The notes: generated from the sequence alone by a model not told the origin. Shown: positions 32,301-45,538, counted from the stretch's first letter. The stretch is DNA of 64,000 nt from Akebia trifoliata (GCA_017979445.1 CM030719.1:23799996-23863995), one strand, 5' to 3'. Numbers and translations are program-made.

Positions 32301-34820
32301 TGGTTTACCCTACTCTTTGTACTATGGTCAATGACTGTTCACTCTCCATCATTGTCATAGATATCGTTTACTACTCCAATAGAAAACCCTTTGATCATTA
32401 GGTCATTTTGGACTAAAATCGAATAGGTCTCTATCTGACCTAAGCTAGTGTGGCCCAATCAAAATCCAGATTATAATGAAGGGAGCAATAGCCTAGGAAT
32501 GCTAGACAATCATTGGAGGGAACATAAATTGGGAAATATCAAGGCATAATGATAACAATATTAAGTACATTATGCGATATAATATGATGCATGAGATACA
32601 CTGAATCGTATAGGATGATTATAAAAACTTACCAAGGGTTCTCATAATGACATTGAATTATCAATAAAAATTATTTCTTTAATAGATAATGATGATGATG
32701 ATGTTGATGATCGCTTCCACATGTTTCTCCAATGATGTGGGAGACCAAAATCCAAGTAGCTTTAACTTCGCCACACCTTGATTTATATTGGCTCCTAAGA
32801 AAAAAATAATTGCTCACAGAAAAATCAATCCGGGATTTCACAATATCTTAGATTGATCAATCACAGAAACACGCATGTATTGAGGGTATGCTCAATTTAT
32901 AAAACTACTCTCGTTAGGTTTCGTCCGATTGGTCATCCATGATTTTGTCAAATCCTGGATTGACTTTTCTATGAGCAAAAAAATTCTATGTTCCTTAGCA
33001 TGTGAAATCACAGTTTTAAAGTAAGGGTGAAATGAACATTTTTGAATGATCCAATTTGTAATCCCCAAGAATCCAACTTGTAATGGACCTTATGTATATG
33101 GCTAATTAGAATTTTTAAGATGGACTAATTTTTTGTGATACATCGAATATCAAATGCTTGTGGTACCATATCTGATCAACAATACTTAAGTGATCCTTGT
33201 CTTTAGTACTATTGCTTGCAAGTTGTTTGTTGTTCCTCTATACATGGACAAAAATAAGACTGAAGTGTGTCATCAACCTCATGACCCTACCATTCTTCCT
33301 TTTCTCTTCAAAAATCTAATTAGTAAGCTCAGATTACAGTTCCTCTCTCTCTCTGCTCTCTCTCATTTTTCCCAAATTACGTATAAAGTGAGAATTAGAG
33401 GACCAAATTCTCAACATGATGAGGCTGAGAGTGAACCAAAAATGAAAACAACAGCTTTCCTAACGAAAAGGGATGATGGGTCTCTCATTGGAAGTACTAC
33501 CTTCACAAAAGACTCGTCATTCAAGAAAGCTCAATTTCCTCATTGCCAACACAACAAATGGAGCAACTATATCCACATATATACATAGGTTCCATATTGA
33601 ATTATTACAAATCACGACGAAATGTCCAACTAATAATCACGTATATTTCATTGCAAACACATGGAGTTTTCACCATATTACACGTCGACGATCCCAAGAA
33701 AGATCCAATATATATATATATCTATCTAAACTCCACCTCTATCGAACGCTCTGAGCCCACCTGTCCCATACCTTAAGGTTATCAGTGTAGATCTCTCATG
33801 AATTATGCATGTCTTTATATGTATATTTATCTTTGTTTTAGACAGATTATTAGGTATAATTATTGGTGTTCTTAAATATCTGTTTAACAGACAAGTCCAA
33901 AATATACTTAGTCGACAATGCTTGTAGATAATTGTTTCCTATATTCTCAAGCTACCAACATATTCTCAAAACTTAAAATAGGTAAACTTTGAGCTTGAAG
34001 GGATATGCTTTCCTTCTCATTGATAAAGAAATCATGAATTGATGGAAAATGACAGCATCTGTCCGTCGTCCCATCCATACTATTTGCTCAATCAAACGCG
34101 GGCAAATGATTTTTCCTACAGATAAACAGACCAATTTTTTTTTTTTTTTTTGTTTTGTGTGATAAGCTTGAGATTGTGGGGACCTCACATTGTAAAAACA
34201 AAGAACAATTTTACAGATGAATATAATAGCAACGACAGTCATAAAACGAAAAAGTACATAGATCATTTGGAGGACGAATTGGATGGTTCCGCCGAACAAA
34301 AGAGTCCACATGAAGCCCCCCTCTTAAATAAAACCCTAAAATCCATTTTCTCATGTTTTCCATTCTCTTGGACAATTTTGCTAAAATGTATAATTATCTT
34401 ACTTTATCTGAAATGTTTAAAAAAAAAAAAATATTTGGATAGAACAGATTGTGGAAGTAAATTTAACTTGAATTTTTTATTTTTCAGCAAAGTTGTTTAA
34501 AGGGTTTTCAAGTTTTGCTTAGTAATTTGGAAAATAATGTGATGATGCCCTAATATTAATTACCATCCCTACAAATTATTAGTTATCTGTGTTTTTCCTC
34601 TTGGTTCAGACTTTCATTCGTGTGTTTGATGGAGAGCCTCAAACAACGTTTGAAGTTAGAAAAGTCTCACAGAGAACAGTAGAGTGATTATAAGATAGAT
34701 TTGAGTCATCAATGATTAATGTTTAAAATATCTTCTTTTCCTTAACTTAAAAGACATATGATGTGAAATCTCTTTTTCAAAAAAATAAATTAATTAATTA
34801 ATTAAATGTTGAGGTGCAGT
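32300..34820. other. Intergenic stretch without recognised gene
   Basis: Apart from R1 (32811-32981), nothing is supported. Reading frames at 33190-33588 and 33973-34311 have no recognisable motif and lie among simple repeats (TCTCTC near 33350, TATATA near 33710). Confidence 0.4.
32811..32981. mobile_element. R1: miniature inverted-repeat element
   Basis: Left TGCTCACAGAAAAATCAATC with CGGGATTTCAC; right GTCAAATCCTGGATTGAC with TTTTCTATGAGCA. About 171 bp. A relative (R2) lies at 46988. Confidence 0.7.
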
Positions 34821-34821
34821 A

Positions 34822-34907
34822 AATATTACAGAGAGTGGTGATCTTTGAACTCAACCTTATAGAGAATATTACAGAGAGTGGTGATCTTTGAACTCAACCT
34901 TATAGAG
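34822..34907. repeat. Perfect 43-bp tandem duplication
   Basis: AATATTACAGAGAGTGGTGA... to CCTTATAGAG occurs at 34822-34864 and again at 34865-34907, just before element M2. Confidence 0.95.
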
Positions 34908-35085
34908 GGACTCAAAAACTGACCAACGTGGCATGGTCAAAGAATCGTAGATTCTGTCTCTCGGGATACAAAATCGATCAGACCGACCTGTCATCTACAG
35001 TTGTGTATCCCAAGCAAAAGAATCTACGGTATTTTATGCATGACACGTGAGTGAATTTTTGAGTCTGGCTGTCAGGTTGAGTTAA
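34908..35085. mobile_element. M2: hairpin element
   Basis: GACTCAAAAACTGACCAACG pairs loosely with TGAATTTTTGAGTCTGG. AGAATCGTAGATTCTGTCTC with GGGATACA pairs with TGTATCCCAAGCAAAAG and AATCTACGGT. Confidence 0.62.
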
Positions 35086-35297
35086 AAAATCATTAGTCTA
35101 TAAAAAATGCTAAATAAGAAAGAAAATTAAACCTATAGATTTATGCTCTCTCCAAAGCCATTATTTTAGCAGTCTTTGGCTTGATCCTGAATAATCATCA
35201 AAGTGCTCCTAAAAGGGTAATGTTAATTTATCTTTTAAAGGAAAAAAAGATAAGGTTTTTTAGTGTGATTGGGCAATACTATTTTGTAAATAAATAT

Positions 35298-35680
35298 TGA
35301 GAATTTCTATTGGCAGCCCAACTTTCACTAATTACACGGCAACTAAATTCAAAAAATAAATAAAAAGTTAATGGGGGTGAGAATATCATTCTCTCACTTT
35401 ATGAAAGAACATCAGATCTAGATATTTTCTTCTCTTCTATGAGAGAGATATTATGCACAAGATAAAAAACTAGGAGTCGGAGTAGACGATAGTCCTTGAT
35501 GCCAATCTGTTCTTTTTGTGCGATAGTGGCATTTTTTTTTTATCTTGTGCAAGTACTATGAACAAAATTTTGATGTGGAAATATGTTAATTCTTATTTTA
35601 AACTGAGTGTGGAAGTTAAATAATTTTAGTAATTGGAGTGTAATAAGTAAAGGTTGAGGTGCCAATAGAATTTCTCTAAT
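35298..35680. mobile_element. N3: N-family element
   Basis: Left TGAGAATTTCTATTGGCAGC, right GTGCCAATAGAATTTCTCTA. The arms continue as CCAACTTTCACTAATTACAC against GTGTAATAAGTAAAGGTTG. About 383 bp. The interior has its own partial inverted repeat (ATCTTGTGC / GCACAAGAT). Confidence 0.68.
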
Positions 35681-35713
35681 TTTTATGATATTCTGATGTT
35701 ATAAAAGGAAAAT

Positions 35714-35880
35714 GCTGGAATGACACAGGGTATTTACTGTGATTCTCACAAGTCTAACATGGGATGTGCACATAACCATAGATGGATTTCCTCGAGATAC
35801 GAGTAAAAACAATCTATGGTTATGTATGTATCTCCACGTCAGAATTGTGAGAATCACAATAAATCTTGTATCACCCTAGC
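35714..35880. mobile_element. M3: hairpin element
   Basis: GCTGGAATGACACAGGGTAT pairs with CTTGTATCACCCTAGC. TGTGATTCTCACA pairs with TGTGAGAATCACA, and CATAACCATAGATGG with CAATCTATGGTTATG. Confidence 0.75.
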
Positions 35881-36202
35881 ACGACTCATTATAAAAACAT
35901 TATTATACAATGAGTCAATGACACTAATAGCCTTGTAGTTTTCCAATAAAAACTAAAATAGGAGGGCTTTTCAAGGGTATTTTCGGAAGAAAAAAATGAC
36001 TTGAAAAGTTTATAATATCTCTACATTAGAAGAAATCACGAAATCCAACTCTTAAAATAAAAATTCAAATTGTCAATATCACATACACAAATGTATGCTA
36101 ACGAAGTGAGATTTATGACATTCACATAATTTAACCAACTTTACAATCTGACACGTATGCTAGAGTTTTCTTGTTGGCATGATCATCCATTTTAGGGTTA
36201 AG

Positions 36203-36419
36203 CAGGGGAGGAATCAGGATTTAGCCCATGTAGGGGCAAATAAAAGTAAAAAAAATATTTGTGGTGGGAATTAAGAGTGGAATTTTTTGTGTAAGGGCAA
36301 TAGCAACGAATTTTTTTACTCGTAGCTAATATTTGTTGTAATAGCTCATTAACTCATAGACTTTTAAAATTCTTGTGGGGGTAAGTGCCCCCACAACCTT
36401 TACTGTAAATCCTCCCCTA
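36203..36419. mobile_element. hAT-type miniature element (relative of 21055)
   Basis: Starts CAGGGGAGGAATCAGGAT and ends AAATCCTCCCCTA. Internal similarity to the reverse complement of 21055-21251 includes GAATTCTTGTGGGGGTAAG against CTTGCCCCCACAAGAATC, and the TCATTAACTCATAGACTTT region. The 8-bp duplication is not evident. A G run follows at 36424. Confidence 0.65.
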
Positions 36420-37592
36420 GGTTGGGGGGGGGGGGAGTAAAGACAATAAAGTTATAATGGTATTATTAAAAAAATGGTAGAAGCGTAAATGCAATAAAGT
36501 TGGACATGTATTATTGGAATATGGGGAGCAGAGGAAAAAGAATAAAGTTTGAGTGTTATTATTGAAAATGCCAAGGTATTCCTTGAAAGAGAAAAGAGAT
36601 AAAGGAATAAAGTTGAATAATTTCTCGAGATCTGTGCGAGATTGAATCTGAACTTTTCTTTATGGGAGACAAACATTGGAAGAAGACAATTGTTGTGTTT
36701 TATTATATACTAGAATTTTCCCATGCGTATGATATGGGGATCCCCTTTAAGATTGAGGGGGGTAAAAGAAGAAAGACAATAAAGTTGGAAGGAGTATTAT
36801 TAGAAAATAGGAGACGAGAAAAAGTAATATGTAAAGTTAGAGGGTATTATTGAAAAATGGGGATAAAAGAGGAAAGTAAATAATGTTTGAAGGGTATTCT
36901 TGAAAAGAGGAGAAGAACAAAAGCAATAAAATTAAGAATTATCTTTGAGATTCGTGGGAAGATTAAATTCAAACTATTACTTATGTTGTGGATAAACATT
37001 ACAAAGAAATCTATTGTGTTTTATTATATAGGGTAGAGTTTGTTTGTGCTTACAACATGACCTTCACTTTGGGGTTAAAAGGTGAAAAATAGAATAAGTT
37101 GGAGACTTATTATTAGACAAGGGGGGAGAAGAGGAAAAATAATAGAATTAAAAGGGTATTATTGGAAAAAGAGAGAAGAGAGAAAACAATAGGGGCAATA
37201 ACCTATTTTTTGAAAATATGTACCAAAAAGTCCCTTCTAAAAAAATATAGACTCTTTAGTACTTTTTTGTATTATCAAATATTAGTCTAAAAAGGAATTT
37301 TGAAGCGAAAATATCGTAACTAACCTTTTAATGATTTTTGAGATTTAAAAAAATGTATTTATTTGAAAATATTTTAGGTACTCCTATGTTTTAAAATTAA
37401 TGACAAGCCCCTTGCTTATGGTCATCTCTTACAAAATAATGAAAAAGAAAAAAAGAAATAAATTTTTTTTAAAAAAATCGTGTTTTCTTTTCCTAAAATT
37501 AGTAATCTTTAACTCACATAAAGATGATAATGGAGATGAGTATGGTCATCATCACCATCAAAGTGATTTGATCTATGTATGTTAGATTTATT

Positions 37593-37651
37593 AAAATATA
37601 TAAATAATTTTTAATAATTAAAATATATAAATAATTTTTAATAATTAAAAT
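37593..37651. repeat. Tandem ~31-bp AT-rich repeat
   Basis: AAAATATATAAATAATTTTT with AATAATT is repeated twice in a row. Confidence 0.85.
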
Positions 37652-37989
37652 ATAATTTTAAAATTAGACTTGAATGTTCATCGAATTAATTTAACTAAAA
37701 AAATTAGCAAGTTGATTTAAATGAGGCAAATAAAATTATATTGAATCTATGAATACGTTTTAATAAATAATTTTTTTTTCACAGAAATATTGGAGACCAA
37801 ATATTTTGGTCAAGTTTTTTATTTGACTTGGTATATTTTTAGATCAAACTACTTTGTAAAGTTGTTAAATGGGTATTTTATGTATTTTTCTTAAAAGAAT
37901 CTTCGAGCATTTGTCCTACTCATGCACATTTGGAGGATGTATTGATCACAAGTTTAATTTGAACCAACTCTGTGGACCATGGGTCTACT

Positions 37990-38150
37990 CTAAGCATCTA
38001 AGGTGAACGTTCTCTTCAAAATCATATCGACAACTTCGCTTGAATACCTGGATCTAGGGAGGGAAGACACCATCCTTAACAAATATATCGTTTCATTGTC
38101 ATCGAGATATGCATTGTGAATGTCAATAAGCATCCTATGAAATGTGTTTG
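37990..38150 (-). other. Unidentified ~50-codon open stretch
   Basis: The minus strand reads NTFHRMLIDIHNAYLDDNET, then IYLLRMVSSLPRSRYSSEVV, then DMILKRTFTLDA and a stop. The composition looks protein-like and unlike the AT-rich surroundings. I do not recognise the family. There is no convincing start codon or intact neighbour, so it is most likely a fragment of a gene or mobile element inside the repeat array. Confidence 0.25.
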
Positions 38151-38599
38151 GTCACTTGTTTAGAAGTATTCCTTGAAAGCATAGACATATCATATCTTTT
38201 ATACGTAAAACTAGATAAGTTTGTTAGTGCCTGCAACACAAACATTTTTTGGGGGGGTTAAAGGGGCATAAAAATATATTAAAGTTGAAGGGTGCCATTA
38301 AAAAATCTTTGAAATTAAGGAAGTTGAAAGAGAAAAATATAAAAAAGTTGGACAGGTAATATTAAGAAAGGAAGGAGAAGAGGAAAAACACTAAAATTGG
38401 AGGTGTAATATTGAAGAAAAAGAGATAGAAGAAGAAAGAGAATAAAGTCAAGGGTATTTAACAAGAAAATGAAAAAAGGGAAGGTAACACTTGTAGTCGA
38501 GATACATTGTTTATAGGGTATAAATCTCCAGACAGAGACTGGAATCCACTATTGTGTTTTATTATATAAATAATATTCCTCAAACATCGTCATAAAAAA

Positions 38600-40700
38600 A
38601 TATTCCTCAAACATGATAGAGAATAATTTTTTTAATAACTAGACGCCCTATTACAAATTGTGTATAAACAGATAACAAAGCCCTACCCTTAAGCACAGGT
38701 AAGAGAAATGGGTGAAAAATGAAAAATTAATGTTTCATGGAAGGGGGATGATTACCCTCTATATATAAAGAACTTTAAAGTTTTTTCCTATCAGAAAAAT
38801 TATTCAATATATAGATATAGAAATCACCATTATAATTTATATGAGAAAACACAACCAATATCAGCAATTAGAATCTCTATAATATTGTCAAATAGGAAAT
38901 TCTAATAATATCACAATTGGTTTTTAGACAAATGTTCAACCCTATATGTTACCCAATTTGTGGATTTGCTCAATTCAAATTCGTGTTCGTGGTTCACCAC
39001 TCTAAAACGTCATAGGGGTAGATAGAGATGATGGAAGTTTAAGGTTGAAAAGAAGAGTAGGGAAAAAAGAGAGGTTGAAGTTATAGGTTTTGGAAACAAA
39101 ACAATCATGTTATCTCTATAAAAAAAAAATTCAAGATGAGGGCACTTGGTCATTTTATATTAACCTCTTAATAAAGACAACGATCAAGGGGTCATGCTAT
39201 CTGTTTGGAAGTTTAAGGGGTTATCTCAAATATTAGCAACATGGGGAGGGGTATATAAGAAATTTTCCCAAGGAAATGCCCTTTGAGGCTCCCATTGATA
39301 GCTACGTAGTAATGGGAGATGAGCTGCACCCCCATATCCAAGCATGAAGTTATCTATGAACTTCATCTTCTCCAAGTAAAAAAATGATGGCCTCCCAAAG
39401 CCACTGAGTCATAGTCTTTCTAAGTATTTGATGAAGAGAAATTGGAAGTAATTAAGATAAATTATAAAAGTAGCTGAGAGACTTAGTTGAGAGATTGAGT
39501 GAAATTTGAGAACTTATAGAGAATTTGGTGAGCAAAATAGGGTAGGAGGGGTATTTATAAACCAAAAATATAAAATTTTTCAAAAAATCAGGTATATGGA
39601 TTTTGGGTAAATTTCAATTCGATCTGTTTAGGTCCAATTTCAAGGGGGTAAAACCTAACCTGACCAATTTGGTTTTGATTTCGGTTCAATTTGGTTTCAG
39701 TCCTATTTCGGGTCAGGTTCAGTTCGAGTCTTTGATTTTGGTCCATTTAATACATCCCTAATTCTCTCATAATCTTTGCTCGAAGACTTATTTCAATCAT
39801 TAGGGTAGTCATTAGTCTTAATCACAATTATTGAACTTTTGGTTTTAGTTACAATTATTAAACTTTATCAAGGTAGCAAGAATCATTCAAAAGAAAAGAA
39901 TTATTCTCCGACAAACTTTCATTCTCGGGATAGTGGGCCGGGTCTCAAGTTCCATCTTCATTTACTTGTCACAAATCTCAAGGTAAAACATATACGATTG
40001 GGATAACTACGTATTTCTCCATAAAAATATATTTTATATTTTCTTAATTTAATTTACAATTTCTACCATTTTGTCAACTAATTCTTTTCATTAAGCTATG
40101 AATAATACACGATCAAGAGTTAGCTGAGATGACAAGGGCGATTGAGTTTGCTCCTCAAGTTATACCTTCGAATCTCTATATGTCCTTCTACTTAAAAATG
40201 ATTATATTTAACTGCTGAACACATACTAAGGTTATTGGTATGTATAGACCATCAAAGCGATTGAGTTTACTCCTCAAGTCACACATTCAAAACAGCCATA
40301 GTTAAACTAGCAATAAATTAAGCAGACCTAACCCATTGAGTGGAAACAACCACCAACTCCTACTCTATTATGCTATGAGAACTATGCCTTATTGCCTTTA
40401 GAATAATTGATATTTAACTTTTCGAAAATGCCTTATTTTTATTAATATAAAACGACTTTTTAAGAAGATTTTGTACTTTTTGGAGAACATCTTTATACCC
40501 AACCCTTTAATTCCCTACATGCATGATTATTTTAATGTAACAACCCATGTCTATTTGTTATTTTTCCTTTCTCTTAAAAGTAGTTTTGTTTTGTTCAATT
40601 AGATTTTTCAAACTGTCATAACTTCACATTGAAAAGTTAATCTGCGACAAAAATGGCACTGTTAGAAAGTTTTCAGCAAGGTTTTTATACGAAATCTTAT
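38600..40700. other. AT-rich intergenic stretch
   Basis: No coding signal. 39580-39770 contains TTTCGGTTCAATTTGG and TTCGGGTCAGGTTCAG words ending ACATCCCTAAT, like one end of the hAT-type elements of this window; the partner end was not found. Confidence 0.4.
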
Positions 40701-40701
40701 T

Positions 40702-40836
40702 TAAGAGGGTTGCTATTGTCACACCAATTCTTACTTATGGCACACCAACTTTGTGCAACGAAAATAAACTTATGATTTATATGGATTTCGTGGGGGCATT
40801 AGTAAAAGTTGGTGCGGCAATAGTAGCTATATTATT
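40702..40836. mobile_element. N4: short N-family element
   Basis: GGGTTGCTATTGTCACACC...GGTGCGGCAATAGTAGCTA, with inner CTTATGGCACACCAACTTT against AAAAGTTGGTG. About 135 bp. Confidence 0.5.
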
Positions 40837-41049
40837 TAAAGACAAGTTGGTTCAAATAGTTTATAAGAAATCATCACTTTTTAATAAATCTTGATTGATA
40901 TATTTACAAAATTTATATTCTTTCTCAGAACCTATATTACAATCTACAAAGCAATTCTATTTCTTAGAGACGTGCTTTACGAAAATGACCGAGTAATTGC
41001 AAAATTAATGAATTCTTTGGAAAACATCATTTCACACATTGTTGACATG

Positions 41050-41175
41050 GATGTGTGTATAGAAGCATAGATGTTTTTCATCAAGATATGAGTGAGAAGC
41101 ATCTATGGTTCTGTGCACACCAATGCATGACACGATGTCAATTTCAATGTTACTTGAACATGACTCTTATCCAAA
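41050..41175. mobile_element. M4: hairpin element
   Basis: The core TAGAAGCATAGATGTTTTTC is followed by a short loop and GAGAAGCATCTATGGTTCTG. Only the inner part is well paired; the outer arms are asymmetric. Confidence 0.55.
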
Positions 41176-41555
41176 TTTATAAAAAAAATTTGGGTCTACA
41201 CATCCATCCCCACCCTAACCAATATATATATATATATATATTTATTTATTTTTTATCCTTCTTGTGAATCTACATTCAATTTGAATCTACATTGAACTTA
41301 AGGGCATAAAGGCATATTCATCAAAAGGTCTATACTTCTTACACTTGCATTAGATATTAATCATTTTTATAAAAATAAATATAGGGTGATTTAGACTTAC
41401 CTTTCACATTTTCCTCAATATCTAAAAATCCTGTGTTCTCAAACTCATCACATGCACCTCTAGACACTTGGTCTTCTCTAATATACTAATTTACATAATC
41501 AAGACCTTTTATTTTTTTTTTCTTTCCCAAATCAGCCATATTTAACCTCTTGGAT

Positions 41556-42128
41556 ATGGCTTAAAATGGGATGAATTTTATTCGAAATCCGAATACGAAT
41601 TTAGTGGGTTTGATTCCTTCAAGTATATTTAAATTAAAATATCATTCGAATATGGGTTGATGTCTCTTAGTCCGATCGGATTGGATCAGATACGGATACA
41701 TCCCTACATCCACCAAGATCCGAATGATATATTACTTTGTAAGTTGTACTTTTATATTTTTTAAATTATATTCCATTAATTAACAACGACTAGGTGTAGT
41801 GGTCAAGGCCTCTATTCAAAATGAAGAGGTTTTAAGTTTAAGTCAAAATTTGACCACATTTTAACAATTTTATTAGAAATAATCTTGAAGGGTCAATTTT
41901 GTTGGAAATAATCTTGAACAGTTTGACGTTATCTAACCCAATTGACCCCATTTAATTAATTTGATCAGATCGGATCCGGATATGAATTTAATGAAAGTAA
42001 AATGGTTCAGATATGATTTTAACTGTAGGATCCAAGTCGAATTCGAATCTAGATATTAAAAAAAAAATCAGATATGGATGTGGAATACTCGTAATCTCCC
42101 AAATCCAACTCGTTTTAAGCCCTACTCT
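41556..42128. mobile_element. Possible hAT-like inverted-repeat element
   Basis: Left GGCTTAAAATGGGATGAATT faces right AATCCAACTCGTTTTAAGCC. The interior is rich in GGATCGGAT/TCCGAAT words as in the element at 21436. The TSD was not resolved and the arms are weak. Confidence 0.35.
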
Positions 42129-42291
42129 TGGATAAAATCCTTTATTCCATCTTTCAACCTTAAGTTTTTATTTATTTCTACCTTCAAACTTCAAGAACAA
42201 GGATAAAATTTCTAAAAATAGTTTATAATGGAATTTTGGAAAAATAAAAAATTTCTAAAAGCGATCGAGGTAAGGTTTAAAACAAGAATAA

Positions 42292-42515
42292 TGATTTTCT
42301 GACACCTCCCCTGTCGCTCCTCTCTGACACACGCCTTCGACATGGCATGTGTATAACTATAGATTCTTTTCCTTGAGATATACAACTGCACATATGTATG
42401 AGGATGTATAATTGTGTTTTCCGAGAGGGAAAGTCTATGGTTCTAGCCCATGCCACATCAGGGGGTGTATGGGGGCGTGTGTCAGAGGGGGAAGGGAGGG
42501 GGGGGGGGGTTAGGA
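42292..42515. mobile_element. M5: hairpin element ending in a G run
   Basis: CTGACACACGCC pairs with GGCGTGTGTCAG, GACATGGCATGTGTATAACT with the AGCCCATGCCACATC side, and AACTATAGATTC with AAGTCTATGGTT. The right side carries a G-rich run (42497-42510). Confidence 0.62.
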
Positions 42516-42529
42516 AATCACAACTCTTA

Positions 42530-44420
42530 AAATATTGAATTAAAAATGAGATTTCATTGATTAGAAATATTTTTTCATATAAGTTGAAGAACTTGAAAAT
42601 GAATGATTTCGGAAAAAAAAAAAAAATCAAGGGGATTTTTATTTCAAGTTAAAGAAGATGGCATTAAAGTTATTTTTCATTAGTCCATAAAAGAAGACCA
42701 AAGTCAAGGAATGATGTCATCAGTTCCAAAATAAGGGAATATCTCAAATATTGTCTAAAACATGGAGGTTACTCTAAGTCACCGAAAATATAATTAAAAA
42801 ATTATAGATGATTCAGAAAGTAATACACGTGTATTCTGCCTACTTGTAAGGAAGCAAATAGCTACAGAAAGTGCCACTTGTCCACCTTAAGAGACCTAGA
42901 AAATATGATTAAAAGAAATAAGACAAGGATAATGTCGAGGCAGAAAATTGATGGATCTAGAGCTCGTGAAAAGGCACTTTTAGAAAGAAAAAACCCCAGA
43001 AATTATTGGTTGAAGAGAGAGAGAAGCCGTTACTCTTTCCATAATCCTTCCCCACCATCCGACTCCAATGCCACCTAAGCCCTACCATCTAAGAATAGCC
43101 CCAAGGTGCACAACTATGCCCTATAATAATTGGGATTTTACTTTTTCCTTCTATAATTTGGGTACGCCATGACATAATGAGACAAAATTTTTTTTTTCAC
43201 TTTGAATCTAAATGATTTTGTGAAAAATTACTTTTTAGTCCAAAGTGATTTTTTTTTTTTTAAACACATCTCCTTAAAAAAAAATTATTTTTCCATCTCC
43301 CCGTTTTATTCTCTGGTTGTTATCTCCATCCTAAAACTTAAAAAAAAATTGCTTCTTCTGATATATATATTTTTTAATTGCAATCAAAGATCAAATCATT
43401 TTCTTGAGAAATTTATTTTCTCTTAAAAATTTATTATCTGCAATCATAAAATCTCTTAGATAATTGCAACCATATGAAAAAAATGTTTAAGAAGACGACA
43501 ATATAAATTATTGAGACTACTAGAAATTATTGTGAATTCTAAATGTTTTATTAGGCCTCACAAATGTCTAATATATCAAACTCTTAGCCAATTGATGATA
43601 ATTTAGTATATATATATAATAATAAAAAATTACCTCGCCCCTTGACTCGAATTTGGATGAAGATCTCCCTCTATTCTATTTAAAAAGTCTTAAATCTGAT
43701 AAGTGTTATTAAATCAAAACCCTTTGACGATCAAGTTAAGAAGATAATATAAATGTTTGAGTTAGAGTATGAGTTAAAAGTCCTTTACATGTGAGTTGAT
43801 TCTCTTATTTATTGTGGTTCATCTCCCTCTAACAATTTTCCTAGCGAAAATCTTGCAAATATTCCTTTATCTCTATTATCTTTCTCGAATTAAGATCCTT
43901 GTTCTTCCCATGTTGACTCACAATTCTTCTATATCTTGATTTCTTTCGAGTTTTATCTAAGAATATTATTGTGATTAGAATCCTAGAGATCTTAGGAAAT
44001 CTTTTATTAAGATGCATAAGGATATTCTCATTATTTTCATTGTCTTTCCTTAATGCAAGGATAACTTGTGGCATTTTAGTTTCAACACGTGGGGATCTCA
44101 GCTTAAACCACTCATTGATTAGTTGAGTAAATTCATCTATATTGAATTGATGGCACAACACGCGCTGTATCCCAACTCAACATTTTCATGTGCTAGAAGC
44201 CACATGGAGGTTCCCTGTTGCTCCACGTTAGGTAGTACAATTATACACCGACAAATACCATGATGGATTTGCATTCAGCTTATAGGTGTTGAAAGTTGAT
44301 TGGCCATTTTATGTAATAGATTCTTTCTCTAGGAAAACTAATACTTGAATTGTAATTCACTCTAAAATAGTTTTTATCATTTTAAATATAGTTATAATTG
44401 TATGACACTTAACATATATA
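42530..44420. other. AT-rich intergenic stretch
   Basis: No recognised gene or element. A minus-strand frame at 43841-44161 (106 codons) and a plus-strand frame at 42878-43078 have no family resemblance that I can name. Confidence 0.4.
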
Positions 44421-44422
44421 TA

Positions 44423-44801
44423 GGGTCAGGTTTTGTGGCCAACGTTAGGGAACTAACACGGAGTTAATACATTTGTCCTATATGGGTTAAAAGTTTTGGA
44501 TTGGAAAGAATTTTTGAGAGGATGTTCTCTATGATGAGGAGATCATCCTCACAAAAAATCAGCCCAATCTGAAACTTCTAACCCCCATCAAAAGTGATTT
44601 AGAATTGTGGATCATCAATTTTTTTACCATTACTTTATAAATCATTTTTGATGGATTTAGAAGTTTCATATTAGGCTGATTTTTTGTGAGGATGATCTCC
44701 TCACCATAGAGATCATCCTCACAAAAAATCAGTTCCATCTAAAACTTTTAAGTTGTATAAGAAGAATTTCGGTTCCTTAATATTGACCACCGAACGCGAC
44801 C
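44423..44801. mobile_element. P4: complete TA-flanked double-hairpin element
   Basis: Left flank ATATATATA, then GGGTCAGGTTTTGTGGCC; right ACCGAACGCGACCC then TATATATAT. Hairpins around 44480-44580 and 44645-44755 (TTTTTGTGAGGATGATCTCC and inverse). 379 bp. Much diverged from P8/P9. Confidence 0.82.
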
Positions 44802-45538
44802 CTATATATATATGACAATCAAATTAAAAAAATCAAGCGTATACCATCTGTTGAAATGGCAATCCATAAAAAAACACTTATAATAAGATTGGCTAGAACA
44901 AGGGGAAAGCCAAAAGGAATTACTAAAATAACTTAGTAAAATAAATATGACCACTATAGATGGTCCAATACAAATATATCCTCTAGACGGAAGACGATCC
45001 TCTTTGAAACCTAGTTTGGTTCTATCTATTAAGGACTGGTGTATTCAGGTTCAATACGTTGTTATACCCCCGCAAATATTTGTCTTTCTAATCACACAAT
45101 TACTAGTGACCCCTCCTCAAAACCAACTGGGCTCCAAACAATAGAGGAAATCCAAAACAAAGACTTATATAGAAGACAGCCAATATAAAATATAAATAAC
45201 TTGAAAATTAAAATGATCTTAAACACTACTATGACCCAACAGAACACAACACGAAAAATCATATATGATAGAGACTTCCGTATTATCAGAGAAATTCATC
45301 TTATTGCTCTATATTTAATATTGATTAGAGGTCACAGATAGGATCATTATTATTTTATACTCAATCAACCCTTGGGCCTTCTTTCAATTGAGACTCAACC
45401 TTCCGTATGTTTCATCTACCTTTTGATGAGAACGTGCCATCACTACAAGGTCACTCTTTGATTCCTCTGCCGACACTTGATTTCCATCATTTCGAATAAA
45501 GATCCAAATTTTGTCAATTCCATTTTAAAATTCATTTA
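44802..45538. other. Intergenic stretch, nothing recognised
   Basis: Between P4 and the TIR element at 45539. A 65-codon frame at 44947 has no identifiable motif. Confidence 0.4.

Larger units (their letters stand above)
36424..38540 (+). repeat. Degenerate A/G-rich repeat array
   Basis: Units of roughly 55-70 bases recur in one orientation with the pattern AATAAAGTTGGA, AGGGTATTATTGGAAAA, GGGGAGAAGAGGAAAA: at least eight in 36424-37200 and several more in 38240-38480. A longer unit is superimposed: ATTGTGTTTTATTATATA occurs near 36692, 37014 and 38551, and a TTTG/TTAG-GTGCCTACAACA-like segment followed by GGGGTTAAAGG near 37040 and 38230. Non-coding in all frames. Origin unclear. Confidence 0.6.

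Noticed and set aside
33190..33588. 132-codon frame as a gene
   Set aside because: No motif, no splice or promoter support, low-complexity CTCTCT content. Left as unassigned.
43841..44161. 106-codon minus-strand frame as a gene
   Set aside because: No family resemblance and an AT-rich setting; could be chance.
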